This document shows positions 37,143 to 51,769 of a DNA stretch of 64,000 nucleotides, piece by piece; positions within the stretch are counted from its first letter, which is position 1; every line of letters starts with the position of its first letter. The position numbers were made by a program, and so were the translations under genes. Where the stretch lies: contig NC_083646.1 in NCBI RefSeq assembly GCF_963576545.1, forward strand, positions 14,735,238 to 14,799,237, given 5' to 3'. The notes below the pieces were generated by a model. The model worked only from the letters and a program-made list of their open reading frames with translations, had not been told where the DNA came from and did not search any database. Source of the DNA: Limanda limanda. Taxonomy: Eukaryota > Chordata > Actinopteri > Pleuronectiformes > Pleuronectidae.

Positions 37143-37482
37143 ATGGGCGTCAGGTATTCAAAGTATGAATTCAAGGAACTGTTCATCGCCTATCATGTCC
37201 AGAGAAAGGCTGTTGGTAGACCTGCGGCCATAGAACAAGGGTTTGTCTTGGCAGTGCAAGAGAGGAAAGAAAGTGAGTTCATCAGGGGTCTTTGGGTTTG
37301 GAGAGATTTCCGGGAATTTCTCGTTCTCTCTGTCCGTTTTGCAGGTAGCTCTGAGCCAGATCTATGTACTGCACTGTAAAACCACAAAGCCTCCTGTGGT
37401 CCTGGAAGACATGAGACAGAATCCTCTGGTCCAGCTGGAAAGCATCTCTCCCAGGATGCTGGCTGCAACAGCAACAAAATAA
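37143..37482 (+). other. Unassigned open frames between the two direct repeats
   Basis: Two plus-strand frames overlap here: one at 37143-37379, and one whose last part reads IYVLHCKTTKPPVVLEDMRQ then NPLVQLESISPRMLAATATK and a stop at about 37482. The latter part is preceded by a good acceptor (CCGTTTTGCAG, ending near 37345) and could be a terminal exon. I do not recognise the protein. There is no convincing upstream partner exon, so it may be chance, a relic of a duplicated gene or part of the repeat unit. Confidence 0.2.
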
Positions 37483-38010
37483 TTCAAACTAATCAAACGT
37501 TTCTCTTTGGGCAACACTTCGATTACTTAAACTTCTCCAAATAAACATCACTCACCTTTGCCCTCAAGAGCCACCCCAGTTTGGCTAGAGTGGAGGCGTG
37601 TCTTCCTGACAGGAAGCAAACTGCCCACAAGAAATGCAGATATTACTATATACTTGTATTGTCTGAGGTCAACAGAAAATATAGTAAAAAAAATGTTCCT
37701 GTTGATCATTTAAAAAGGGTCCCCTACGCCAGTGTTCACACTGTATTATATGGAATATCAAGGCTTATACTATTTCAATTCCATACAATGCACCAAATTT
37801 GAAAAAAAAAACATTTAAAATGTTGTATATTCCTGTAACTGTATGATTGGAAGGTTTACGGATAATGATAAATGTAGCCCAGGGCTATTCATATTCAAAT
37901 TGTTCCTTAATTTGATAAAATCCTGACGTTTACCATCTTATTTCTAGTATCAAGTCAAGGGATTTATTTTTCAAAATCGAAATCTCTGGAATTGTGTTCG
38001 GGAAAGAGTC

Positions 38011-38190
38011 TGGGTCAGGATCCTTCCCTGTCTACTGATATTTGGAAATGCTGCAGTTGAATCCAAGAAGATGTTTATGAGTTGGTCTATACATGTACAT
38101 GCTATATTACTAAATGTCTCAAGTCAAAAGGAAGGGGATCTCATGACCAAAGAAATGCAAATTTTACTTTACTAAAATGAAGGCAACCAG
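38011..38190 (+). repeat. Direct repeat, copy 2
   Basis: Second copy of the block at 36961-37136. It differs by scattered substitutions and a short insertion (CAAGTCAAAAGGAAGG versus CAAGAGGAAGG). Confidence 0.9.
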
Positions 38191-39252
38191 CTATCCCACG
38201 GTTTATTTAACTCACAATAGTATTTTAAATTCATTCTTGTTCTTGTTCCAGCTGCCATCTAGTGGCAAAGAAGAACAACAACACTATCTGATGCCTCCAG
38301 ATTATCTGTTGAGGCTCTGCATCATAGCTCTGAGGTCAAACGTTTTCCTTAATTACACTTCAGCTGCTCGTTCTCATGTCCCAGTTGATTGCTTTCTGAC
38401 AGCGACCGTTTGCTCCAGATCCATTTTGAAGATCCCAGTCTAAGAGCAGCAGCCACAAGCTCACTCACCTCCACACCGACTGAATCATTTTTTCAAATCA
38501 AAACTGAAGTCTCTGCTAGGATGTGATTCTGACAAGATTCTTTCACTCAATACAAACGACAGTGGTCAGGGTTTGAAAAGCATCTTCATATTTAATCATG
38601 AAAAGTTTTTACCTTTACATTGGAAATAGTAGTCCCAACTCAAAGTGCATTTAGCATTTCAGCCACATCACATCACACGGCCGTTAGTGGATGGAGGTTT
38701 TTTTAGTTTGCAGCAGAGAAAGAATCAAGCTCAGTAGCTTCTGCTTCATCCAGTACACTACAACATCAGCAGTTTTCATAGGTTTTGGTTTATAGGTTAA
38801 GTATGAACATTTCCTCTTGACCCCGGACAATCTGGACACCATTTAGTAGATTTTTTCGTAAAGCTGGAATGGATGATATCATAACTGGTACTAAGGTTGC
38901 ATGGAGAAAGAGCCATCGCCTGCGGATGAAGACTGTGTGATAGAGGCGAAAGCTCTGGAATAAGCAAGTAACAGGACTTTGACTTTGAGTTGTGACCATT
39001 TTGTCAATTTTCATACAGCAGAAGAAATGATTTACCAAACCAAGATGAAGTTTTGTACCACAGGACATATACCTCATAAAACCCCAAAATTACAACATAT
39101 ATAAAATCTATATTATCATAAAAGAAAAACATATGCACAAGGTGAAGCAAAGAAAAATCCCACTGTGATCAATGCACACTACAAGCCAAAAATAAAATGA
39201 TAATGGGAATTCACTTTTATATATGAACTCAAAGCTATCGAGCCCCTCCCAC
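38191..39252. other. Interval downstream of grina, including its 3' UTR
   Basis: No gene is supported. A CTCF-like CTGCCATCTAGTGG lies at 38252-38265. The part next to 39252 is presumably the grina 3' UTR, but I did not find a clear poly(A) signal. Confidence 0.4.
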
Positions 39253-41645
<2,393 letters not shown>

Positions 41646-42446
41646 CTCTGGCTTGGATCAGGATCAGGACGATTGGTATAGCTCTGAAAAACATACAAGA
41701 TGCATGAGAGGTTGTCAGAGGGAAATAAGGTGTTAGAAGCTCATGGGGGGTCACATAAGGACACAGCCCAATCCCAAGGAATCAACAGTGACTGGCTTCC
41801 TGATGCATGTGTTTATAATGTCCAGTCACCAAGCTGGAGCTGGAATGAAGGTTTGAAACCCACCGACTCCACTTATCACGATTGTTTTCAATGCAGACAA
41901 TTTGCCTCGTCACAGCCGGAAAGATCCGTTTTTTTCCCTAATCAATTCAATTACTGTATTCAAATTGATTTTAAATCATCCTGTGACGCCATGTCCTCGG
42001 TGGAAAGGGCCTGTTTGATTCCACCAGGGAGGAAGTGCAGAGGGTTTTCATGTTGATTTCTTCCTCCCTTTATCTGAGCCTGCTCTCATCCCTCACCACC
42101 CCTCCACCTCCACTGTGTGATGAAGGATGCTTCCCCTGACCCCATCTTTAGCTTCGTGCTAAACGAGGACAGCTTCATGCTAATGGCCGTTTAGAAGTCA
42201 AACGATGAGCTGCACTCATTTCCCTGAGGAGAACCAGCGACTGGATTTAGGCCACAAATTCCACTTTTAGCCAAAGAAACGGACGTTTAGCCCAAAATAA
42301 CCCACATTCACCTGGGTCTCCTGAGCTAAATGAACAGCAGCGACGAATAACCAGACAAAGAAAAGGAAACCAGGCTCATTTTAACGTCACAACACAAGAT
42401 GCTAACAACAACGTTAGCTCAGAGAAAACGCGACAAAAAAACCCCA

Positions 42447-42520
42447 ACAACGTGAGCACAGCTGGATTCTGTGAGTGCTACTCACGGTCCTGACGGTCAC
42501 AGGTTCGATCCCGGGTGGCT
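42447..42520 (+). other. tRNA-like relic with A-box and B-box matches
   Basis: GAGCACAGCTGG at 42454-42465 matches 11 of 12 positions of the pol III A-box. GGTTCGATCCC follows at the right distance as a B-box, and between them a hairpin TGTGA/TCACG encloses a seven-base loop GTGCTAC. The T-stem and acceptor stem do not pair, so this is not a functional tRNA. It overlaps the candidate grina exon 1 on the other strand and may be chance. Confidence 0.25.
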
Positions 42521-42760
42521 CTCTGGCTAATATCCGCTGTGTTTTCCTCTCACCCTTTGATGCACATGTGTGTTATGCTTTCACCTGACGGTTCACACCG
42601 ACTGCCAGGAAATAGACGGCCCCCCTCTCTCCCCCCCACGGTCACCGCCCCCAAGGCTGCGGAATGTCACGTCGCGTTCAGGTCGCACCGGACAGACGGG
42701 AACGACCCGAGAGAATTCACCACACATGACAACTATTTACGGTTTTGTGGGAGTAGTTTG
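42486..42760 (-). promoter_or_regulatory. grina promoter and non-coding first exon
   Basis: A minus-strand 5' splice site CAGGACC|GTGAGTAG ends an exon at 42486. CpG-rich sequence at 42600-42720 (CGGACAGACGGGAACGACCCG) lies upstream in transcript direction. The exon would splice to the acceptor TTTTTCAG at about 41685. Confidence 0.45.
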
Positions 42761-42779
42761 GTCGTGTAAGATTTAATAT

Positions 42780-44500
42780 ATTTACTTAACAACAAAAACA
42801 GCTCTATTTCGACTTGTGTTTTCTTAGACCACAGTGAGATACGGACGTTTGACTGTTTGAGGCATTAGTGTTTGATTAAGAGGAAATTATATGTTTTTCA
42901 GCCTTAATTTATAGATATTGGAGCTTTAATTAATTTCAAGGTCCCACATCATGTTTATGACGGGGATATTGACATGGACTCATCTTTTGGAATGGTTGGA
43001 AACCCATAAGTACAGCGACTCCGGCAGCACTTGAACGCAGCACTCTTACTTGCTGAACGCGTATCTTAAAGCTATTTGCGTAAATGTGAGACAGAAATTC
43101 ACATTCACCAACACTAACAGACTGACCAGGAAGAATAGTGAGTTAATTCAATGGCTTCGTTTTAAATCAAGTGCATCAACGCTATCGTCGTAGTTTTAGG
43201 ATTCATTTGAATGATCAGCAGTTGTAACATTTTACATTACAACAGAAATCAAACACAAAGTGACTGTGTGTCAAAGCATTGAACCACATTCAGCTGGAGA
43301 AACGGCAGAACAATGTCTGAATGTCTCTAGCTTGTTTTGGGGGATTTTCACAGTTGGGTGTTAAACAATGATTTGTTTTTGCTAGCTTGTAGAAGAAATA
43401 ATTTTTCTAAAATATCTTAATAGTACTTTCTCTACACAAATGTTTTTTTAAGAACCACCCCACGAAATATTTTTGGAAGAATTTAGATTCTTTAAAACTG
43501 ATAAAAACTGGAAAAGCAATGATATTATATGAATATTTGTAGTAGCCTATTATAATTTATTCGGTCCTAGGACAAAAGATTAATTACACATTTTCTCTTC
43601 TATCTATCATTTTTTAATGGAATTTTACTTTTGAAGCGTCTCACTTGTGATTTTTATGTTTATGCATATGTATGTTTATTTAAATCAAATTTACCTGATA
43701 TAATATTGTTTTTTATATTGTCTTTGTCTTTGATTCGTATTTTGCAAAGAAAAATCAGCTGTGGACAGTTCACATACGAAATCCAGGTTTATTCTTCATC
43801 AGTCGTTGCACCAAACTATCTACGCTACATTCTACATTTTATTCTTTTGTATTGTATTTTATTGTATTCAAATATACCGGCTGCTATGATGACTTAATTT
43901 ATCTTCGGGGATGAATAAAGTAATCTATCTCTCTATCTATCAGTCAAATATGCAAAACAGAAATTACACTGTCTGGTCAAACTTTGAGAAAATTAAATGA
44001 CCAAGCGCACGTCTCTGCATTGCATGTGTTTTGCGCACTGTGGCAAGGATAAACAATTCACTTCCTGCGTCTGTCATGCACCGCTGGACCACGCTCACTA
44101 ATCACGCATTACGGTCCACCCAGTCAAGTTATATCTATATCGAATTTAGTTTTAAAACGAGGCTTACCTCCTCTTGGCAGTAGGAGGTGCTATCACTATC
44201 ACTACACTAGACTCATAGATCTGGTCAAAAACATTCTTTTATCTCTTCAGATCGTGTAAATATTTCATCATTGTATCCAAGACATCAAAGGATTTTAACA
44301 TCACTGACACTGTGACATTAAAGCAAACTGACAACAAAGAATTAATAATACAACTTTCAAAATAAACTTTTCCGTCCCTGTAGTTATGCTCCTTCACAGT
44401 ATGGGGTGCTGCAGCCTCCTCAGCACCCCCACCTCCAGCGTCCTTGGCCACAGCTCTGGGCGACAGTCACCAAACAGCATCTGTTAGACTGGACCTACAG
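42780..44500. other. Gene-free interval between grina and rbm24, left part
   Basis: AT-rich sequence without supported coding content. Short frames at 43631-43897 and 44239-44451 lack homology that I recognise. A small TCTA-type run occurs near 43921-43945. Confidence 0.5.
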
Positions 44501-44539
44501 ACCCTGCAGCTGTCTGTCTTTCTTCTCCTCTGTTGTTCT

Positions 44540-44795
44540 GCAGGTCACATTACACAGGTTTCCTCACAGCTGTACAGTAACATGAGCCGTACCAACTGTG
44601 GTGAGCGATTGCAACAGGTGAATGAGACGTGGAATCGGATCTTAGGGTCTCTCAACCAGCAGAGGGCTGAGATAGGGTTTATGACTTATACTGCAGCCAG
44701 CCAGCAGGGGGCTATTGAGATGCTTTGGCTTCACTTTTGAGAGCCGTCATTTCGTCCATTTCCATGTACAGTTTATGTTTCTGCTCGACAAATGT
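44540..44795 (+). repeat. Dispersed percomorph-type repeat carrying CTCF-like sites
   Basis: The order ATGACTTATACTGCAGCCAG, CCAGCAGGGGGCTATTGAGA, TGCTTTGGCTTCACTTTTGA, then TCGTCCATTTCCATGTACAG, matches a dispersed repeat I recall as frequent in spiny-rayed fishes. It contains CCAGCAGAGGGC at 44656-44667 and CCAGCAGGGGGC at 44701-44712, both close to the CTCF core. A 98-residue open frame across it (44444-44740) is likely accidental. Confidence 0.5.
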
Positions 44796-46553
44796 AATTT
44801 TAGCATTTACGTGTAAAGTTATCAATATCTAAGGGTTTCCGATGGTGGTGTATCGAGGGACCTCTCATACTTAATAGTGGGAGGCTGGATTCATGTACCA
44901 CAAACATCTGCATTGTTTTTTTAATGTTGTGTAATCCATTATTAGTTGGTCCGAAGATTTGTGTGTCCTGAGATAAAGGACTCAACTCCTTGCCAGTAGA
45001 GTGTCTATCTTTGTTTTGAAATACAGGAATCACGTTATTTTTGCTGACAATAGTCAATAAAAATCAGCTTATGTGACAGTCACATAGGTACAGTTCAAAT
45101 TGTCGTGGGACTAAATACGACTCATCTGCTGCCTCAGTATACACAGATAGCTCATAACAGAACATTAGAGGATGTTAACTCTATATGAAAACTAGTATAC
45201 ATGCTTTGTATACATTTACCATCTGCTACTGTTCTGTATTCATTTCCACATTGTTACCATCATAGAACGTCCAATAAAAACACAGTTGAAGGTAGATTAC
45301 CTTTTATTTCACAAATTAAATGTTTGCATTCGTTTTGAGTCATGCATTACAAATTACAAGGTGCAACAGGTGAAGCCCTTGTGTGAGAAGACATTTAATG
45401 TCAAAAGACATCAAATGTAAATGAAGAACAAGACATTTAAAAAGTCGACAGCCGTCACACTGTCCTTTATCAAACTGGTCAAGTATAAAAAGCGACATTA
45501 AAGAATTAAGGATATATTTTAGACAACATTAAATCGACAGGAATCAGGAAAAAATCTTTGGAGTTATTGCTACGTTTCCACACATATTTTGTTCTTTATA
45601 CACAGTATAGCACAAAGTGAAGCCAAGTTCAAACATTCTTCTTCACATGTGCGCTTGATCATGAGAAATGCAGCAGCACGTGTGGGACATGTTCTACAGG
45701 AGGCTTTATACTAATACACAAATAATAAAGGGTTTATTTTTACTGAAAGGCTCCATAATAAATACATAAATAGCATAATTTAAAAGGCACGTGATGAAAT
45801 CGTTTTTTTTTTCCATTTTCAAGATGAAAGATTCACATTCAACAATGTTTCTTCCCTTCTGCTGAGTTTAGTTGAGGTGCAATTTGAAGGGAAGAAAAGT
45901 GAGTGCTTTTTACTGCAGCATTTTGTCATATGTACTATCAAGAAAACACATTTCAGAAGGAACTAGTCGAGGATGTCTAATCTATCTCACTCCAAACAAT
46001 TATTACAAAAGAGAAAATCCTAAGAAAATAGCTCTATCAATGTCTGCATAGCTTTACCAAACAGAAATACTGGTCCAAAACTATGAAATACTGAAAACTG
46101 CATGATGATGTAACACATATTTTTTCTAATGTGTGAGTGTGTGTTTGTTTTAACTGGGGAGGAAACCTGATTATAAGACATAAATGTTATTGTGAATTTT
46201 ATGCAAATTCCACTTAAATATATAAATATACACAAGTGGTTGACATGAGGTACAGAGAGTGTGCTTCAATTAACATTAAACATTATTTAGCTACTGAATA
46301 AATATTAAATATTCATATCTATATTCAATAGTGGCAAAATACTGTTGCTGCCTGAATAAATTATACAGTAATTTCTCATCTGTCTCCACGTTTTTGGTGA
46401 TTTTCTTCAGGCTCTTTGGTAGAAGGATTGATAAGATAAAACCTGGGACTGACAACCATCATTCAGCTTCTACTGTTTTCCCTCTGTGACCTTTGACCTC
46501 CTTATATGGAGTGGACCACCCCTGCTTTCCTCCTGTCAGGTAGTTTTCATGTT
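44796..46553 (-). other. rbm24 3' untranslated region and flank
   Basis: Minus-strand AATAAA at 45303-45308 suggests that the rbm24 3' UTR runs from 46553 to about 45285 (about 1.27 kb). The part left of that is intergenic and shows nothing further. Confidence 0.5.
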
Positions 46554-49500
46554 TTACTGCATGCGGTCTGTCTGCAGCTGCTGGGGTTGGTACTGGCTGA
46601 AGGCCGCAGCCGCAGCAGCAGCTCCTGGGGTGGCAGCGGCGGCGAGCGGCTGTTGCATCGCGTATCCGTACCCTGCTGAGGTCATGTAGCTTGTTGGTGC
46701 TGGTGAGGCCGCATACGGATACTGCTCATAGGCAGCTGCAGCGGCGGCAGCGGTGGCAGCAGCCGCAGAGTACTGAGCGTATGTCGCTCCGGTATAGTCA
46801 AGGTACGGGGAAGTGGCGGCAGCAGCAGCTGTCGCTGAAGCAGCCGAGGATTGGACATGAGGGATCATCATACTGGGCTGGACAAAGGCCTGAGGATACA
46901 CGTAGTGAGCAGGGATCCTGAGGGACACAAAGACACACAGGGTCAGAGCAGAAACACAGCCGCTCATCTGTCCAACGCTGAAACTAAATTCTGGAAAACT
47001 GAAAAGCAGGCGCCACAAATACGTCAATCCAGTCCTCAGAACACAGCAAATCCATTCATTAACAACTGAAAAACCCTGGCTAGAAATGAAAAGTTAAGGA
47101 AGCAGCAAAACCACAACAGAAACTCAAGCGCAGCTTTTAATTTGAATAAAGCACCGGACTCTGAAACTCAGTGAGGCATTAAAGAGAAGGCACAGCCCAG
47201 GTCTGCACCCAGTGGTTCACTGAAAACTGGATGTGACAAAATGCGAGCTCATCGCACAACACCACAACATATCAAGATAAGAAGTGAACAGTATTCTGTC
47301 CACGCACTGCCACACCAACACCACACATACAGGCATGCCCACACATGTTAATAGATCCTTTAACACAAACTGATATGATATCCGTGTCTAAATAAATTAT
47401 TTAGAGCAATGCTGTGGGTGTAGCTGCTGAGTTAACCAAACAGCCAAACAGTATCCCAACAAGTGGGTGGTTGGTTATTAGTTTGTGCAGAAGCCTTGTT
47501 GTTGTGGCTGATTTAAAAAGAAATGAATTTAAATGTTTTAAAATGAGAAAATAGTGTTCTAAGAGTATGAGATTTCCATTGGAAGAGTAATATTCTGAAT
47601 ATAGAGCAGGGTATAAATGGAAAAGTACAAGCCTGGGTATCTGGGTAAATTTGGTCCCACTTTAAACTTGTTAAATTCCCCCCTCAGTAAAATATACTGA
47701 GGAGCAGGTGTGAAACTGTTATATCTGTCCTCACACGAGCGCCCCCCCTCCCCCTCTTACTGACATACACCCCCACACAAACAGACACACCAGCTTGACT
47801 GACAAGGGAGGCTGGTAGCATGCTATTTTCTGCTCCCCTTGTCATGTCCAAAGGACAAGCTGATCTCTTCCTTCACAAACACATGGCAGGGAACTGGTCA
47901 CTGTAATGGCCGCCCGCAGCGCTCTCCTGTCTCAATGACTCCCCCGATCGTGTTTAATGTCAGATTGGAGGCTGTTCAAGAAGTGGGACGTATGATCCAC
48001 GGCTGTTAATAAAAGGTAAAGGTCTTTGTACTGAAGCTGCATACTGATAGTAGGAAACATTTTTTGTTCATCAATACAATCACATACATACTTAGGAATT
48101 TGTCACTATGGGGGGGAAACGTGCCGTTAGGTGTTCTCGGATATTTGTCCTTGTTTAAATATCAGAGTTTCAACAAGGGCACATGAGCAGCTGACCGGGG
48201 TCTATTGAAAGAGCAGGGGCGAGTTCACAGCTAAATAAAGATGCTTTGTAAATCACCAGGACACATGGGTAATCCCCAGCACATAACCAAAAGGCTCCAC
48301 GGGCACATGGCACGCTCCACCTGTTGTGCACGGCCGAGCGGCCCCGTCGGTGCCATACATTATTAACAGCGCTGCCGAGTGACTCCTGTTTTCCATCTGA
48401 ATCTGAGAGGCCGTGGAGATCGCTGTGGCCGACAGCTGCTGCCTGAGAGGCCGGCTGAGACACAGCAGACAACTTGTCTGTATGGACTTTTTTTTGTAAA
48501 GCTAAATAATACTTTACATATGTTTAACATTTAAAATTGCTTAATACAAAGTGTGATCTGGCTTTAAAGTGGGACATTTAACATTCTATTTGCTTCGCTG
48601 GAGTGATAAGAAAAATGAATGTGTGTGTTTCATGTCCCTGTAAATTTAAGCTACAAGTGAGAGCAGTGGGTTAATAAAAGAAAACAAAAACACAGCATCA
48701 TGGGTAAGAAAACAGAAAAACAACTCCCACATGCAGGCCAGTGTTGGTTTTGTTGAAAGGGATCAAGTTTTTTTTTTGGAGGAAATTACAAACACACCGA
48801 GTGATCGTCAGCCCCTTTGTGACAACAAAACACAATCAAATGATGTTAACTAAAATAAACAAAATGGGGAGGAGGAAACAAAAAAAAACAGGCTAAAGCA
48901 CAAATCAAATCTTTCAAAAAAAGGGAAAAAAGAATCAACACCACATCGCAGAGTTACACGACTCCCTATCAAAACTCACAAAGTCCGCACAAAAAAACAA
49001 AAAACTCCTGCACCCCACTGCAAGTAGGAATGAGCACACAGTTAAGCTGAACACCACATCATACTGAACACAAGGCACACACCAGTCTATGTTCTATGGA
49101 AAACTGAAAAACAACAACAGCAGAAGAACTTCCATGCATCTAGTCACCATTTCGGTTCGTTTCTGCATGTTTACAGGTAACACTTTAGCGCTCTGCCCAA
49201 TGCAGACTCAGCTATTCCTCAAACCATCCTGTGCCCCTCATCAGCTATTTTAACCGTTAGCGAGCCTGTCAGATCAGAGAGAGATGGACAACATGAAGTC
49301 AAGTCCTGTGAGTGGGCTGAGGACAAAACAAAAAGGTTCCTTCACAGTCAACACCAAGCAGAGGAGCACACGTCAACACTCACATGTCCTCATTCAGCAT
49401 TAAGAAGGTGGAGGCAGTGATGAATAAATGTTTACAACAGTAACAAACATACATTTATATATATACAAGGTCATGAAAGACATGACAAAGGTTTTCTAGC

Positions 49501-50149
49501 ATTTTGCACAGAAGATGTTGTGAGAGAGGTGGATGTTCTGCAGGTGAACTCACCCATACGGTCTTTGGATGAACGCCGGGTGGATCTGGGGCATACCAAA
49601 TGCAAAGCCTGGAACAAAAACACACATTTGTTTTGTTTTAAAATTTAAAATCGTCAAATTTATTTTAATGCAGTGGAGAGGACTTTCAAGAGAAGGAGAC
49701 TTTTCCTTTTTATAAAACTACACGTCCTCTCCAAGAAAACAAAAAACGTCACCAAAGATGTCCGTCACCAAAGAAGCTTGTATTCTCCGAATATCAAGAT
49801 GATCTTCTTACTCTAAGTTGTACTTGTGTCTACTTTTATTTATGTTTCCACCTGTGTCTGTTTGTTTGTTGGTTTGATTGTAACCAAGATTACACAAAAA
49901 CTGCTAAACCGATTATCAAGAGACTTGGTGGAGGGAAGAATCCATTCAATTCAGGTCAGAGTCCAGGAATCTTCCTTTCACCTTTTCATCGTTTTTTCTC
50001 TGTTTTCCACAGAAATAATTCATGGATCTTGTTTAAACATTTTTAAGGGACTGATTCCTATGCATGTGTGAAATTTGTTGGAGCTCCAGTGAATGTAAGG
50101 GGACTGTTGGGCCTTGGCAGTGGTTCTAGTTTCATCTGAGCAGTGATAT

Positions 50150-50205
<56 letters not shown>

Positions 50206-50725
50206 CCCTCACCTGGCTGTATGACCCGGGGCTTGGCTCCCAGGTAGGCCAGGTTCACATTGGCTTTCCTCCCGTCTATGATGGGGTTGGGGTCCTTGCA
50301 GGCTCGGTCAGCGGAGGTCCGGTCTGCCATGGTCACCTACAGGGAAAACAACATGGGGGGGGTTTCAACATGGTTGGTGGGCTTCTTACTGCACAAGTTT
50401 GGCCACAGGGATGAAACAGAGAACATGTGCTGTCATGTAGAGTCTGCCACACTGACAACAACACTTAACCCTCACAGAGCAGACTCACACTTCAGTCGCT
50501 GGCTGCAGACTGTCGATCAAGCAACTTTTAAAACAAAACTCCAGCTCGTTCACTTACGAATCCATAGCCCCTGGACTTGCCGGTCTGCCGGTCAGTGATG
50601 ACCACCGCCTCCTCGATGTCCCCGAACACCTCGAAGTACTTCCTGAGGCTGGAGTCCGTGGTGTGGTACGGGAGCCCCCCCACGAAGATCTTGGTGTAGG
50701 TGGTGTCTTTCTGAGCGGAGTGCAT
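46554..50725 (-). CDS. rbm24: RNA-binding protein 24, complete coding sequence
   Basis: Exons 50558-50725, 50213-50336, 49554-49608 and 46554-46917 join in phase to 236 residues, the same length as human RBM24. The start [20 protein letters not shown] is followed by one RRM (about residues 10-87) with RNP2 KIFVGG and RNP1 SRGYGFV split at the exon 1/2 junction (GF|VTMADR). Then come [10 protein letters not shown] and an Ala/Tyr-rich tail with several polyalanine runs, ending [15 protein letters not shown]24 rather than RBM38 is indicated by the tail ([20 protein letters not shown]). RBM24 is known to control muscle and heart splicing, binds GU-rich elements and also affects mRNA stability. 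A (CA)n tract lies just inside intron 2 and a long (GA)n tract precedes the start codon. Whether this is rbm24a or rbm24b is not decidable here. Confidence 0.96.
46918..49553 (-). other. Large rbm24 intron 3
   Basis: A 2.6-kb intron without coding potential. The blocks at about 47815-48000 and 49130-49230 are composition-balanced and look like candidates for conserved intronic elements; this is not testable from one sequence. Homopolymer-rich sequence occupies 48760-49010. Confidence 0.35.
49805..50130 (+). repeat. Dispersed repeat, family X copy 1
   Basis: Contains GTAACCAAGATTACACAAAA, ACTTGGTGGAGGGAAGAATCC, AATAATTCATGGATCTTG and TTGGGCCTTGGCAGTGG. The same ordered phrases recur at 61525-61895 and, in part, at 57482-57640, all on the plus strand. 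Confidence 0.75.
50152..50199. repeat. (GT)n tract next to rbm24 exon 2 5' splice site
   Basis: In the rbm24 transcript this reads as about 23 CA units starting at intron position +14. Confidence 0.97.
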
Positions 50726-50974
50726 CGTGCGAGAGAGGAGTGAGTTCCTGGAGCTTTTGCAGGTGAGATGAAGGGGAAGAGAGAAGGAGGCGAGAGGAGC
50801 AGCAGTCAGGGAGCGAGTGTGCGGAGCGGACAGGCGGATCCCCGGTAATGTGACGGTGCAGGAGGAGGAGGAGGAAGAGGAAGAGGAGAAGGACACCTGT
50901 TGTCAGAATGAGACTCAGACACTTGACTCCACCCAGACGCAGCCAAGCCACTGTCACACAGCTGCTCAAACAGG

Positions 50975-51084
<110 letters not shown>

Positions 51085-51135
51085 CCCCTCCCTCTCCTCA
51101 TGGGCTCGTGTTTCTAATAAAGTGAGCAACAGATG

Positions 51136-51150
51136 TGGGTCATATATACA
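51136..51150 (-). promoter_or_regulatory. Possible rbm24 TATA element
   Basis: The minus strand reads ACTGTATATATGACCC. If used, transcription would start near 51110 and the (GA)n tract would be in the 5' UTR. Weak evidence. Confidence 0.3.
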
Positions 51151-51369
51151 GTCTGTGGTCAAGACACGTTGGAGAGGGATGTTCAGGACCACGTGGTTTT
51201 GCCACCGCTCGCAGGCAACATGAGGTTGCACATCAACGCCAGCAGGATGTCGCCCAAACATCCCCAAATAAATGCAAACCCATTGAAAAAGTCAAATTTG
51301 TAAACTTATTCTTCTGGCTTGGAGGTCTACTTCTCCACCCTGCTTCACACACTGGCTTAACGAGATGTT

Positions 51370-51760
51370 CTCTGTAATTCAAATAGAAAAACTGCGTCAC
51401 CACAAAGGGAACACACAGAAAAAGTTTGAGAAAACATGGGAACGTGCTTTGGCGCAGTGCAATATATCTTCAACTCTGACCTACCTGGCTACATAAGTTG
51501 ATGTAGTATATTGCTCTGTTCACTTATTCGTTTTACCTGGTCCTATATTTTAGATAGGGCTATTGTGAGAACATTCCTGAAAGACCATATATGTAATTGA
51601 GTAATCTGTCTGGCAGCTTGTTTTTATTTTTGTTGTTTGTTTTTGATGTGTGATTTTACCCTATGTTTTGTTTTTGTTTGTAAATTTGTATTATGTATTG
51701 TCAACACGTTGTTATGTATCTGAAAATTGTAAATAAAGTATTTAAAAAAAAGAAAAAAGT
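51370..51760 (+). mobile_element. LINE 3' remnant
   Basis: A plus-strand frame reads FSVIQIEKLRHHKGNTQKKF and then EKTWERALAQC, resembling the C-terminal tail of an L1-like reverse transcriptase. An AT-rich 3' UTR ends in GTAAATAAAGTATTT and an A-rich tail at 51748-51766. No clear target duplication was found, so the limits are approximate. Confidence 0.5.
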
Positions 51761-51769
51761 TCCATTTTT

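Noticed and set aside
44444..44740. 98-residue frame with a signal-peptide-like hydrophobic stretch
   Set aside because: It covers a dispersed repeat, starts without supporting context and ends inside the repeat; a chance frame is more likely than a secreted protein.
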